64,000 bases of DNA, taken from positions 1 to 64,000 of the forward strand of contig NZ_BAAFZV010000003.1 in NCBI RefSeq assembly GCF_045866565.1. The letters run 5' to 3'. A model generated the notes under the pieces. The model saw only the letters and a list, made by a program, of their open reading frames with translations, was not told where the DNA came from and did not search any database. Shown one piece after another: positions 34,188-42,225 of the stretch; the stretch's first letter is position 1; every line of letters starts with the position of its first letter. A program made the position numbers and the translations under genes. The DNA is from Cognatilysobacter claricitrinus (GTDB taxonomy: Bacteria > Pseudomonadota > Gammaproteobacteria > Xanthomonadales > Xanthomonadaceae).

Positions 34188-35896
34188 ACCGCCGCGCCGT
34201 CGTCGCGCTCGTCGCGTTCGCGTTCGTGCCGCTTGCGGGGTTGTGGCTGTCCGGCCGTGTCACCGCGATGTTCCTCGGCCTGCACACCACGTTGCCGCAC
34301 TGGTACGTCTATCTCGACTACGTGCGCACCATCGACATGCCGCAGGTGCAGCCGTATGCAGCGAAGATCCGCGCCGCGGGCTGGGTCGGTTTCGGCGCGG
34401 CGCTGCTGGCCTACATCGGCGTGCTCGCCCTGGTGACCCGACGCCCGCCCAAATCGCTGCACGGCGATGCGCGCTTCGCACGCGCGGGCGACCTCGCCAA
34501 GCACCGCCTGTTCGAGGACGGCCCCACCAGCCTGGTCGTCGGCCGTTACGACGGCCGCCTGCTGCGCCTGCCGGGCCAGCAGTTCGCGATCCTCGCGGCG
34601 CCCACGCGCTCGGGCAAAGGCGTCGGCATCGTCATTCCGAACCTGCTCGAGTACCAGGATTCGGTCGTCGTCCTCGATATCAAGCAGGAGAACTTCGACC
34701 TGACTTCCGGCTGGCGCAGGTCGCAGGGCCACGACGTGTTCCTGTTCAACCCGTTCGCCGAGGATCGTCGCAGCCATCGCTGGAATCCACTCGGTTACGT
34801 CTCCGACGATGCCGCGTTCCGCGTGTCGGATGTCATGGCGATCGCGGCGATGCTGTACCCCGACGCCAGCGACGAACAGAAGTTCTGGGTGAGCCAGGGC
34901 CGCAACGCCTTCCTCGCGTTCGCGCTGTACCTGTTCGACAAATACGACCACGAACGCGCCTGCGGTTTCCCTGGTGCGACGTCGCCGACGCTGGGCGCGA
35001 TCTACCGGTTGTCGTCGGGCACCGGCGAGAACCTGCGCGCCTACCTGCAATCGCTCGCACGCCAGCGCTTCCTGTCCGAACCCGCGCGCATGGCGTTCGC
35101 GACACTGCTGTCGCAGGCCGACGAAACCTTCGCGTCCATCCTGGGCACGTTCAAGGAACCGTTGAACGCATGGGTCAATCCGGTGCTCGACGCCGCGACG
35201 AGCGCGAACGATTTCCTGCTCACCGACTTGCGCCGCAAGCGCATGACGGTCTACATCGGCATCCAGCCCAACAAGCTCGCCGAGAGCCGGTTGATCCTCA
35301 ACCTGTTCTTCAGCCAGCTCATCAACCTCAACACGCGCGAGCTCCCGCAGAACAATCCCGAGTTGAAGCACCAGTGCCTGCTGCTGATGGACGAGTTCAC
35401 CTCGATCGGCAAGGTCGAGATCATCGCAAGCGCCGTCGCCTACATGGCCGGCTACAACCTGCGCCTGCTGCCCATCATCCAGAGCATGGCCCAGCTTGAC
35501 GCCACCTACGGCCGCGAAACCGCGCGCACGCTGGTCACCAACCACGCGCTGCAGATCATCTACGCGCCGCGCGAACAGCAGGATGCGAACGACTATTCCG
35601 AGATGCTGGGCTACACCACCGTGCGCCGGCAGAACGTCACCCGTGGACGCGAGGTGTCGCGCAGCGAATCGGAAGAACGCCGTGCGTTGATGCTGCCGCA
35701 GGAACTCAAGGCGCTCGGCCCGGATCGCGAGGTCGTGATGTTCGAGGGCATCCCGCACCCGGTCTTGTGCGACAAGATCCGGTACTACACCGACAAGCGC
35801 TATACCGCGCGGTTGTTGCCGAAGGCGCCGGTGGCGGCGCTCAGCATCATGACTTCACGCGGTGTTGACGCGGCCGAAGCCGTTTCGTTACCGTAG
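34184..35896 (+). CDS. virD4: type IV secretion coupling protein VirD4
   Basis: A 570-residue inner membrane ATPase that recruits substrates to the channel. There are two N-terminal helices (about 7-27 and 66-86), then the VirD4/TraG core with Walker A APTRSGKGVG (139-148), the following NLLEYQDSVVVLDIKQEN strand, and Walker B LLLMDEF (about 395). An all-alpha recruitment domain lies between (about 220-330). In Xanthomonas, VirD4 binds the conserved C-terminal domain of antibacterial effectors. The start overlaps the upstream small gene. Confidence 0.94.
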   Translation: MNRRAVVALVAFAFVPLAGLWLSGRVTAMFLGLHTTLPHWYVYLDYVRTIDMPQVQPYAAKIRAAGWVGFGAALLAYIGVLALVTRRPPKSLHGDARFARAGDLAKHRLFEDGPTSLVVGRYDGRLLRLPGQQFAILAAPTRSGKGVGIVIPNLLEYQDSVVVLDIKQENFDLTSGWRRSQGHDVFLFNPFAEDRRSHRWNPLGYVSDDAAFRVSDVMAIAAMLYPDASDEQKFWVSQGRNAFLAFALYLFDKYDHERACGFPGATSPTLGAIYRLSSGTGENLRAYLQSLARQRFLSEPARMAFATLLSQADETFASILGTFKEPLNAWVNPVLDAATSANDFLLTDLRRKRMTVYIGIQPNKLAESRLILNLFFSQLINLNTRELPQNNPELKHQCLLLMDEFTSIGKVEIIASAVAYMAGYNLRLLPIIQSMAQLDATYGRETARTLVTNHALQIIYAPREQQDANDYSEMLGYTTVRRQNVTRGREVSRSESEERRALMLPQELKALGPDREVVMFEGIPHPVLCDKIRYYTDKRYTARLLPKAPVAALSIMTSRGVDAAEAVSLP

Positions 35897-35901
35897 TCAC
35901 A

Positions 35902-35918
35902 GAAGGCGCAACGCCTTC
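35902..35918 (+). other. hairpin immediately after virD4
   Basis: A perfect 7-base stem GAAGGCG / CGCCTTC with a CAA loop, starting 5 bases past the stop. No T-run follows. A second small stem CCGGC / GCCGG (35921-35935) is next. These could be part of the folded leader of virB7. Confidence 0.5.
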
Positions 35919-35933
35919 GCCCGGCTCCGTGCC

Positions 35934-36021
35934 GGATCAGGGATGAACGGCGCGCCACGCGCGCCCGACATGGAGCAGTCGTACAGGGGACATCGACAAG
36001 GACTCGTTCAAGCCGGCAGGA
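35934..36021 (+). promoter_or_regulatory. GGA-rich leader upstream of virB7, candidate CsrA/RsmA target
   Basis: Six GGA triplets occur in 88 bases (35934, 35941, 35972, 35988, 36000 and 36019). Three match ANGGA, the core recognised by CsrA/RsmA, and one sits at the edge of a small stem. The whole 221-base gap between virD4 and virB7 has no gene. Binding is inferred from motif density only. Confidence 0.4.
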
Positions 36022-36117
36022 CGCCGCAGCACCCGCGCACCTCGCCGTTTCCATTCGCCCGTCATCGCCTCCGTGCGCACCGCGTACGGGCGATGCGTTC
36101 ATGCGTACCGGTGAGCC

Positions 36118-36561
36118 GTGATTTCGTCTTCGCATCCTGTCCGTTGCATCGTTCTCGTCGTCGCGACCGCCGCGCTCGCGGCGTGCGCCACCCGTCCGCC
36201 ACCGGCGGCCACCGGCCGCTGGAAGCCGGTCAACCACTACGACGAACAGTCGATCGCGCTGCCACTGCGCCCGGCCTACGTGTATTACGCCGCACCGGTC
36301 GACCGCACGCTCAAGGGCTTGCTGGAACGCTGGGCGCGCGACAGCAAGATGCAGCTCGACTATCGGCACGACTCCGATTTCACCCTGTACCGCGGCGTCG
36401 CCGACCTGCATGGCGACGACCTGCGTACCACGCTCGCGCAGCTGGCCTCGCTCTACTCGGCGCAGCAGGTCGCGATCGATGTCGAGGGCGATCGCATCGT
36501 CGTACGACGCGCCGCAGCCGCGGCAGCCCCTGTCGCCGGCGCAACCGGAGCCCAGCCATGA
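36118..36561 (+). CDS. virB7: VirB7 outer membrane lipoprotein with C-terminal N0/TcpQ-like domain
   Basis: A 147-residue lipoprotein. The signal peptide ends in the lipobox LAAC (Cys23). The next 30 residues are a flexible linker expected to bind VirB9. Residues about 55-130 (LKGLLERWARDSKMQLDYRHDSDF ... LASLYSAQQVAIDVEGDRIVV) resemble the N0/secretin-like TcpQ domain. Classical VirB7 proteins are only 40-60 residues; the added domain is the hallmark of the Xanthomonadales system, where it forms an outer ring of the core complex. The start is GTG; its stop overlaps the virB8 start. Confidence 0.85.
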   Translation: MISSSHPVRCIVLVVATAALAACATRPPPAATGRWKPVNHYDEQSIALPLRPAYVYYAAPVDRTLKGLLERWARDSKMQLDYRHDSDFTLYRGVADLHGDDLRTTLAQLASLYSAQQVAIDVEGDRIVVRRAAAAAAPVAGATGAQP

Positions 36562-37469
36562 GCACGCGTACCGCTTCCGACAGCCTGCGCGTCGAACACG
36601 CCATCGGCCGCGCGGTGAACTACGAGATCAGCCTCGCCGACCGCGCTCGCCGCAGTGAGCGGCGTGCCTGGTGGGTCGCCGGCACGTCCTGCGCGATCTC
36701 CCTGATCCTCGCTGGCGGCTACTTCTACTTCCTGCCGTTGAAGGAAAAAGTGCCTTACCTGGTGATGGCGGATGCTTACACCGGCACCGCCACGGTCGCG
36801 AAGCTTGACGGCAACTGGGGCCAGAACGACATCACGATCAGCGAGGCGGTCAACAAGAGCAACGTCGCGCACTTCGTGACCGCGCGCGAGTCCTACGACA
36901 TCGCGTTGATGCGCCTGCGTGACTGGACCACTGTCTACACGATGTCCGCGCCGTCGGTGGCCGCCGGCTATACCGCGCTGCACGGCAAGGACAACCCGGC
37001 GCGTCCGTACAACACGTACGGCGACAAGGCGGCGATCCGCGTCAAGATCCTCAGCATCACGTTGATCAACGACGCCAACGGCAAGCCCAATGGCGCGACG
37101 GTGCGCTTCCAGCGCACGCTGTACGACAAGTCGACCGGTCGCACCGCGCCGCTCGACAGCAAGATCGCCACGCTCACGTTCACCTACAAAGCGAACCTGG
37201 CCATGGACGAGAAGTACCGCGTGGAAAATCCACTCGGTTTCCAGGTGACGACCTACCGCGTCGACAACGACTACGCCGAATCACCGCCGGTCGAGCCCGA
37301 GATTCCGGCGTTCGCGATGCCCGAAATCGGCGAGCCGACCGCACCGGCGGCGCCTTCGAATCCCGATGCATCCGCTGCCGGGTCCCCGACCGCGCAACCG
37401 TCCGCACCCGCCGAGACGGCTGCGTCGCCTAGCGCACCCGCCCGCCCGACCACCGGAGCCCACCCGTGA
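36558..37469 (+). CDS. virB8: type IV secretion inner membrane protein VirB8
   Basis: A 303-residue bitopic protein. A short cytosolic part is followed by one helix (about 40-60) and a periplasmic NTF2-like domain (65-235) with the family segments VPYLVMAD and YRVENPLGFQVTTYRVD. The last 60 residues are Pro/Ala/Ser-rich with many PxxP-like stretches, longer than in classical VirB8. It is an assembly factor linking the inner membrane complex with the channel. Its ATG overlaps the virB7 stop. Confidence 0.92.
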   Translation: MSTRTASDSLRVEHAIGRAVNYEISLADRARRSERRAWWVAGTSCAISLILAGGYFYFLPLKEKVPYLVMADAYTGTATVAKLDGNWGQNDITISEAVNKSNVAHFVTARESYDIALMRLRDWTTVYTMSAPSVAAGYTALHGKDNPARPYNTYGDKAAIRVKILSITLINDANGKPNGATVRFQRTLYDKSTGRTAPLDSKIATLTFTYKANLAMDEKYRVENPLGFQVTTYRVDNDYAESPPVEPEIPAFAMPEIGEPTAPAAPSNPDASAAGSPTAQPSAPAETAASPSAPARPTTGAHP

Positions 37470-38224
37470 TGACGCGTCCGTTCGCGATCCTCGTTGCTGC
37501 CGTTCTGGTCGCGGCCAGTGCATCGCCGATGCGCGCCAGCGCCGAGGCGATCCAGGAATACGACTACGCCGACAACAGCATCTACCCGGTGCGCACTGGC
37601 CTCGGCATCACCACCGAGATCGAGCTGTCGCCGAGCGAGACCATCGTCGACTACAGCAGTGGTTTCTCGAGCGGCTGGGACATCAGCCGTCGCGACAACG
37701 TCTTCTACGTCAAGCCGAAGAACGTCGATGTCGACACCAACCTGCTGATCCGCACCGAAACGCATTCGTACATCCTCGAGCTGCGCGTGGTCGCGACCGA
37801 CTGGAAAGCGCTCGACCAGGCCCGCAACGCGGGCGTGCAGTACAAGGTACGTTTCCGTTACCCCACCGACGCGAAGTTCCGCGACGCGCCCGCGGCGAAG
37901 ACGCCGGAACTCGACGTCGCACTCGATCCGTCGCGCAACTATCACTTCGACTACGACTACCGCACGCACACCAAGTTGCGCGCGCTGGTGCCGGCAAGCG
38001 TCTACGACGACGGGCGATTCACGTACATCAAGCTCGGCGACACCACGCCGTTCCCGACCGGTTCGTTCCCGGCGGTGTTCGGCAGCGAGACCGAGAACGG
38101 TGACGAGTTCATCGTCAACACCACGGTGCAGGGCAACACGATCGTCGTGCACGGCACCTACCGCTATCTCGTGATCCGACACGGCAAGGACGTCGTCGGC
38201 ATTCGCAGGAACCCGCACTCGTGA
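37469..38224 (+). CDS. virB9: type IV secretion core protein VirB9
   Basis: A 251-residue periplasmic/outer membrane core component with a signal peptide (about 1-24, ends ASA). The N-terminal domain has YDYADNSIYPVRTGLGITTEI; the C-terminal domain, which binds VirB7, has the FDYDYRT and TYIKLGDTTPFPTGSFPAVF segments. It forms the outer ring with VirB7 and VirB10. An overlapping GTG one codon earlier is also possible. Confidence 0.93.
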   Translation: MTRPFAILVAAVLVAASASPMRASAEAIQEYDYADNSIYPVRTGLGITTEIELSPSETIVDYSSGFSSGWDISRRDNVFYVKPKNVDVDTNLLIRTETHSYILELRVVATDWKALDQARNAGVQYKVRFRYPTDAKFRDAPAAKTPELDVALDPSRNYHFDYDYRTHTKLRALVPASVYDDGRFTYIKLGDTTPFPTGSFPAVFGSETENGDEFIVNTTVQGNTIVVHGTYRYLVIRHGKDVVGIRRNPHS

Positions 38225-39462
38225 GCCAGATCATCAGCAATCCTTACGAACAGGACCCGGTGGCGGTCGCGGCCGAGGCCAACCCGTATTTCGGTGCGCC
38301 GCCTCAAGCTGCGCCCGATCTCGACGCCGGTGCACCGACCCTGCGTACCGCCGAGCAGCAGCGCGTCAATCGCAAGGCGCTGCTGTTCCTCGGCGGCATC
38401 ATCCTGCTGTTGATGATGATGGCCGTGCTCGTGTTCCGCGGCAGCGCCAAGCCCGATAGCGCGGCGAAACCGAACGACGAACAGGTCAGCATCCCGACGC
38501 TGAGCGACGCCACGCCGCCGCTGCCGCAGCAGCAGGCGCAGACGTCACCGGGGGCCGAGCCGATCGACGTGCAAGCGACACAGACCGAGCCGCTTTCGCC
38601 GCCGCTTCCGCCGCTGCCCGCTTCGGGGCAGGAAACCATCGCCTATGGCGGCGCCGCGCCGGCGGCGGCCGTCGCCCGCGCGCCCACGCTGCTTGAGCGC
38701 CGGATGGGTGCGGAAGCCGCGAGCGGCGCCGATGCGAGCAATCCGCAAGCAAGCGCGTACGCGCAGACGCTGGCGATGGCGCAGGCCGCTCTAGGCCAGC
38801 AGGGCGGCGGTGCGGCGAACGGCCAAGCGACTCCGGTCGATGCGGCCAAGCAACCGACAGCCGCGCGCGCGCTGCGCAACCCCGACACGCTGCTCGTGCG
38901 CGGCACGCTGCTGCGATGCACGCTCGAGACGCGGATCATCAGTGAGGCCGATGGCTTCACGTCCTGCATCCTCACCGAGCCGGTGTATTCGATCAACGGG
39001 CGCACGCTGCTGCTGGATCGCGGCTCGAAGATCTACGGCACCTACAAGGCGCGGCCGAAGGGCAATCGCATCGAAGTCGTGTGGGACCGCATCACCACGC
39101 CGAACGGCTACGACGTCAGCATGATCAGCCCCGGCGTCGATCCTCTCGGCAGCGCCGGCTATCCGGGTCAGCTGGACTCGCACTGGGCGTCGCGCATCAC
39201 GTCCGCACTGATGGTCAGCCTGCTCAGCGACGCGTTCAAGTACGCCGCGGCGAAGAACGGCCCCGCCAGTTCTACGGTCAGCCAGGGCGTCGTGGTCACT
39301 TCGCCGTACGAGAGCAACACTGCCAACACCGTCGACCGGCTCGCCAACCAGGCCGCGGAAGAGGGTATGGCGCACGCGCCGACGGTGACGATCAACCAGG
39401 GCTCGATGGTCAGCGTGTACGTTGCGCGCGATGTCGACTTCACGGAGGTCGTCGGCCACTGA
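38221..39462 (+). CDS. virB10: type IV secretion channel protein VirB10
   Basis: A 413-residue protein spanning both membranes. A cytosolic N-terminus (1-55) is followed by one inner membrane helix (about 57-77), a Pro/Gln-rich periplasmic linker (80-170) and the TrbI/VirB10 beta-barrel domain (about 215-400). It has the LVRGTLLRCTLETRIISEADG and LLDRGSKIYGTYK segments and an antenna helix region near WASRITSALMVSLLSDAF. The start is GTG, overlapping the virB9 stop. Confidence 0.93.
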   Translation: MSQIISNPYEQDPVAVAAEANPYFGAPPQAAPDLDAGAPTLRTAEQQRVNRKALLFLGGIILLLMMMAVLVFRGSAKPDSAAKPNDEQVSIPTLSDATPPLPQQQAQTSPGAEPIDVQATQTEPLSPPLPPLPASGQETIAYGGAAPAAAVARAPTLLERRMGAEAASGADASNPQASAYAQTLAMAQAALGQQGGGAANGQATPVDAAKQPTAARALRNPDTLLVRGTLLRCTLETRIISEADGFTSCILTEPVYSINGRTLLLDRGSKIYGTYKARPKGNRIEVVWDRITTPNGYDVSMISPGVDPLGSAGYPGQLDSHWASRITSALMVSLLSDAFKYAAAKNGPASSTVSQGVVVTSPYESNTANTVDRLANQAAEEGMAHAPTVTINQGSMVSVYVARDVDFTEVVGH

Positions 39463-39466
39463 GCCG

Positions 39467-40510
39467 ATGGTGATGGAACTCGACGCTCCGCTCGCGCAGG
39501 TTTCGGACGACTTCCTGTCGTACCAGTACGAGGTGCTCGGCATCCTTGGGCACATGGCGTCGCCCGACGTCACCGAAATCTGCATCAATCGGCCCGGCGA
39601 GATCTGGATCGAAGCGCGCGGCGGTTGGGAGCGGCATGACGTCCCGGCGTTGACCTTCGAGCGCGCGCGCCAGTTCTGCACGGCCGTGGTCAACGAGAGC
39701 AACACCGGGCAGCGCATCACTGACACCGATCCTGTCGTGTCGCTGACGTTCCCGACCGGACAGCGCGCGCAGTTCGTGATTCCGCCGGCCTGCGACGCCG
39801 GCAAGGTCTCGATCACGATCCGCCTGCCGTCGCATCGCACCAAGACGCTCGAGGAGTACCACGCCGACGGCTTTTTCGAGCGGATCATCGAGCAGGTCGG
39901 CGAAGTCAGCGACCAGGACCGCGAGCTGCTCGACCTGCGCGCGCGTCGCGACTACGCCGAGTTCTTCCGGCGTGCGGTGCACTACCGCAAGAACGTCGTC
40001 GTCGCCGGCGCGACCGGCAGCGGCAAGACCACCTTCATGAAGTCGCTGGTCAACCACATCTCCGACGACGAGCGGCTGGTCACGATCGAAGACGCGCGCG
40101 AACTGTTCATCCGCCAGCCCAACGTCGTGCATCTTCTCTATTCCAAGGGTGGACAGAGCACTAGCAACGTGACGGCGAAGAGCTGCATGGAAGCCTGCCT
40201 GCGCATGAAGCCCGACCGGATCATCCTCGCGGAGCTGCGCGGCGACGAGTCGTTCTACTTCATCCGCAACTGCGCTTCCGGCCATCCCGGCTCCATCACG
40301 AGTTGCCATGCCGGCAGCACTGCGCAGACATGGGACCAGCTCGCGCTGATGGTGAAGGCGTCGGCGGAGGGCTCGGGCCTGGAGTTCGCGGTGATCAAGC
40401 GCCTTCTGATGATGACGATCGACATCGTCGTGCACATCAAGGCGCACGCCGGCCAGCGCTTCATCACCGGCATCGATTTCGATCCGCAGCGGGCGCTGTC
40501 CAGCACATGA
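39467..40510 (+). CDS. virB11: type IV secretion ATPase VirB11
   Basis: A 347-residue hexameric traffic ATPase at the cytosolic face. The N-terminal domain ends near residue 150. The RecA-like domain has Walker A VAGATGSGKTTFMKSL (about 178-193), the Asp box TIEDARELF, Walker B IILAELRGDE and the His box GHPGSITSCHAG. It works with VirB4 and VirD4 to switch between pilus assembly and secretion. Start ATG is 4 bases after virB10; a second Met two codons later is equally possible. Confidence 0.95.
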   Translation: MVMELDAPLAQVSDDFLSYQYEVLGILGHMASPDVTEICINRPGEIWIEARGGWERHDVPALTFERARQFCTAVVNESNTGQRITDTDPVVSLTFPTGQRAQFVIPPACDAGKVSITIRLPSHRTKTLEEYHADGFFERIIEQVGEVSDQDRELLDLRARRDYAEFFRRAVHYRKNVVVAGATGSGKTTFMKSLVNHISDDERLVTIEDARELFIRQPNVVHLLYSKGGQSTSNVTAKSCMEACLRMKPDRIILAELRGDESFYFIRNCASGHPGSITSCHAGSTAQTWDQLALMVKASAEGSGLEFAVIKRLLMMTIDIVVHIKAHAGQRFITGIDFDPQRALSST

Positions 40511-40540
40511 CGAACGGTCATGCCGCTGCAGGAACCGGCG

Positions 40541-40570
40541 TTGACAATGCGCGAGAACGCGTGAGTCAAT
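40541..40570 (+). promoter_or_regulatory. candidate internal promoter/operator ahead of virB1
   Basis: A consensus -35 hexamer TTGACA is followed 18 bases later by GTCAAT, a weak -10 candidate. The same block forms an imperfect dyad: TTGAC and GTCAA at the outside, CGCG-AGAA-CGCG at the centre. It lies in the 172-base gap between virB11 and virB1, the widest in the virB8-B6 segment. Confidence 0.35.
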
Positions 40571-40682
40571 GCCCACGACGCCGTTGCCGCGTATCGGCAC
40601 GGTCGCGCAAGGACGCAGCACACGAATGGAATCGCCCTGTCGATCCGATCGTGCGCCGCACGCTATGGACGGGGGGCTAGCG

Positions 40683-41450
40683 GTGTTGCCTGGCATGGAG
40701 CTGATGGGCTGTCCGGATCTGGCAGTCCCCGTGGACGTGATGCACCACGTCGTCCACGTCGAATCCTCTTTCAACCCGTACGCCATCGGCGTGGTCGGCG
40801 GCCGTCTCGCGCGCCAGCCCGCGAACCTGCCGGAAGCGCTCGCTACCGTGCGCATGCTCGAGAGCCGCGGCTTCAATTTTTCGCTCGGGCTCGCGCAGGT
40901 CAATCGCTACAACCTTGCGCGCTACGGCTTGTCGTCCTACGAGCAGGCCTTCCAGACGTGCCCGAACCTGCGCGCTGGCTCGCGCATCCTCGCCGAATGC
41001 CATGAGCGTTCCGGCCGCGACTGGGGCAAGTCCTTCAGTTGCTACTACTCCGGCAACTTCGTGACGGGATTTCGCCAGGGCTACGTCCAGAAGATCTACG
41101 CGTCGATGCGTGCCGCGGCGAATCCGCGCTTCGCTGGTGCGATCGACGTGTACGGCGTTCCGACGCGTCGTGCGACCGCACCATATCCGCTTCGCAGTAC
41201 CGCTGATGCGCCCTCGCGTATCGAGCCGGCGCAGACACTCGCGCCGATCAATCGGCCGGCGCCGGCGACCGAAGCGTCAGCGGCACCGGCGGCGCCTGCT
41301 CCGCCCACGGACAACACCGTCGACAGCGTCGTCGTGCTTCGTCCCGACGGCGCGCCGCCACGCGTCGCCGGCGAGATCGGCGCGTCGGCGCCCGCTCCGC
41401 AGCCCCCCGCACCCGAAGCATCGCCGCGTGACGCCGCATTCGTGTTCTAA
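40683..41450 (+). CDS. virB1: type IV secretion lytic transglycosylase VirB1
   Basis: A protein of about 255 residues that cleaves peptidoglycan for channel assembly. The SLT domain (about 8-140) has the catalytic Glu in HHVVHVESSFNPYAIG and the conserved SLGLAQVNRYNLARYG. A disordered Pro/Ala/Thr-rich tail (about 150-255) follows. No Sec signal peptide is evident at any of the possible starts, as the domain begins almost at once. The GTG after GGGGGG is chosen; an ATG 6 codons earlier is possible. Confidence 0.87.
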   Translation: MLPGMELMGCPDLAVPVDVMHHVVHVESSFNPYAIGVVGGRLARQPANLPEALATVRMLESRGFNFSLGLAQVNRYNLARYGLSSYEQAFQTCPNLRAGSRILAECHERSGRDWGKSFSCYYSGNFVTGFRQGYVQKIYASMRAAANPRFAGAIDVYGVPTRRATAPYPLRSTADAPSRIEPAQTLAPINRPAPATEASAAPAAPAPPTDNTVDSVVVLRPDGAPPRVAGEIGASAPAPQPPAPEASPRDAAFVF

Positions 41451-41495
41451 CCCGCCCCGGCGGTCGCCACCGTCCCGCAACGACAAGGAAAGCCC

Positions 41496-41819
41496 ATGAA
41501 GTCGATCAAGTCCCTGAAGTCCACCGTTTCCTCGGCGCTCGTCGGCGCGGCGTTCGCACCGGGCCTCGCGCTCGCGCAGGCGACCGGCGGTGGCGGCGAT
41601 TTCACCGAAACCGGCAGCACCGTCAGCAAGTTCTTCACCAACCTCAACAGCCTGCTCAACCTGGCGTCGATCTCGGTGGTGACCATCGCCGTCGTGTTCG
41701 CCGGCTACCAGATCGCGTTCGCACACAAGCGCATCGCCGACGTCGCGCCGATCCTGATCGGCGGCTTCCTGATCGGCGCCGCGGCGCAGGTCGCGAAGAT
41801 GCTGATCGGCGGGACCTGA
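41496..41819 (+). CDS. virB2: major pilin subunit VirB2
   Basis: A 107-residue pilin precursor. A long signal peptide (about 1-29, ends ALAQA) precedes the mature chain with two hydrophobic helices (about 54-72 and 83-100) joined by a short basic loop (AHKRIAD), the VirB2/TrbC pattern. The binding site AAGGAAA is well placed. Confidence 0.92.
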   Translation: MKSIKSLKSTVSSALVGAAFAPGLALAQATGGGGDFTETGSTVSKFFTNLNSLLNLASISVVTIAVVFAGYQIAFAHKRIADVAPILIGGFLIGAAAQVAKMLIGGT

Positions 41820-41837
41820 TCGACGCTCGTCGCGACC

Positions 41838-42152
41838 ATGCAGAAGAACGTTCTCTTCCGCGGCTGCACGCGGCCGCCCATGTTCATGGGCGTGCCGTAC
41901 GTGCCGTTTTTCATCGGCGCGGGCAGCGTGATCCTGCTGTCGTTCTACACCAACATGTTCTTCCTGGTGATGCTGCCGGTGGTGATCTTCATCATGCGGC
42001 AGATGGCACGGCGCGACGAGATGATCTTCCGCCTGCTCGGCCTGCGCCTGCAGGTGCGGATGAAGGTCCGCAACCTGGATGTGCACGACGGCATGTGGGT
42101 GTTCACGCCGAACCTGTATCGCGACCCGCTCAGGAAGTCTTCGGATCGTTGA
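41838..42152 (+). CDS. virB3: type IV secretion inner membrane protein VirB3
   Basis: A 104-residue protein with a hairpin of hydrophobic helices (about 21-60) and the family start LFRGCTRPPMFMGVPYVPF. VirB3 partners VirB4 at the inner membrane. The C-terminal half is cytosolic and basic. It lies 18 bases after virB2. Confidence 0.92.
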   Translation: MQKNVLFRGCTRPPMFMGVPYVPFFIGAGSVILLSFYTNMFFLVMLPVVIFIMRQMARRDEMIFRLLGLRLQVRMKVRNLDVHDGMWVFTPNLYRDPLRKSSDR

Positions 42153-42174
42153 GGCCTCGCGCCTCGCGATTCCT

Positions 42175-42207
42175 CCGGCGACGTGGCTCCGCCCGTCGCC
42201 GGCGTTT
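42175..42207 (+). terminator. terminator-like hairpin between virB3 and virB4
   Basis: A perfect 9-base stem CCGGCGACG / CGTCGCCGG with a 10-base loop is followed by CGTTTTCC. The T-run is short (four), so it could cause partial termination or act as an mRNA processing/stability element. It ends 19 bases before the virB4 start. Confidence 0.45.
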
Positions 42208-42225
42208 TCCGGTCAACCGAATCCC

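Noticed and set aside
35943..36117. An open frame starting ATG in the virB7 leader
   Set aside because: No binding site, Arg/Pro-rich translation and runs into virB7 out of register; the leader is better read as non-coding.
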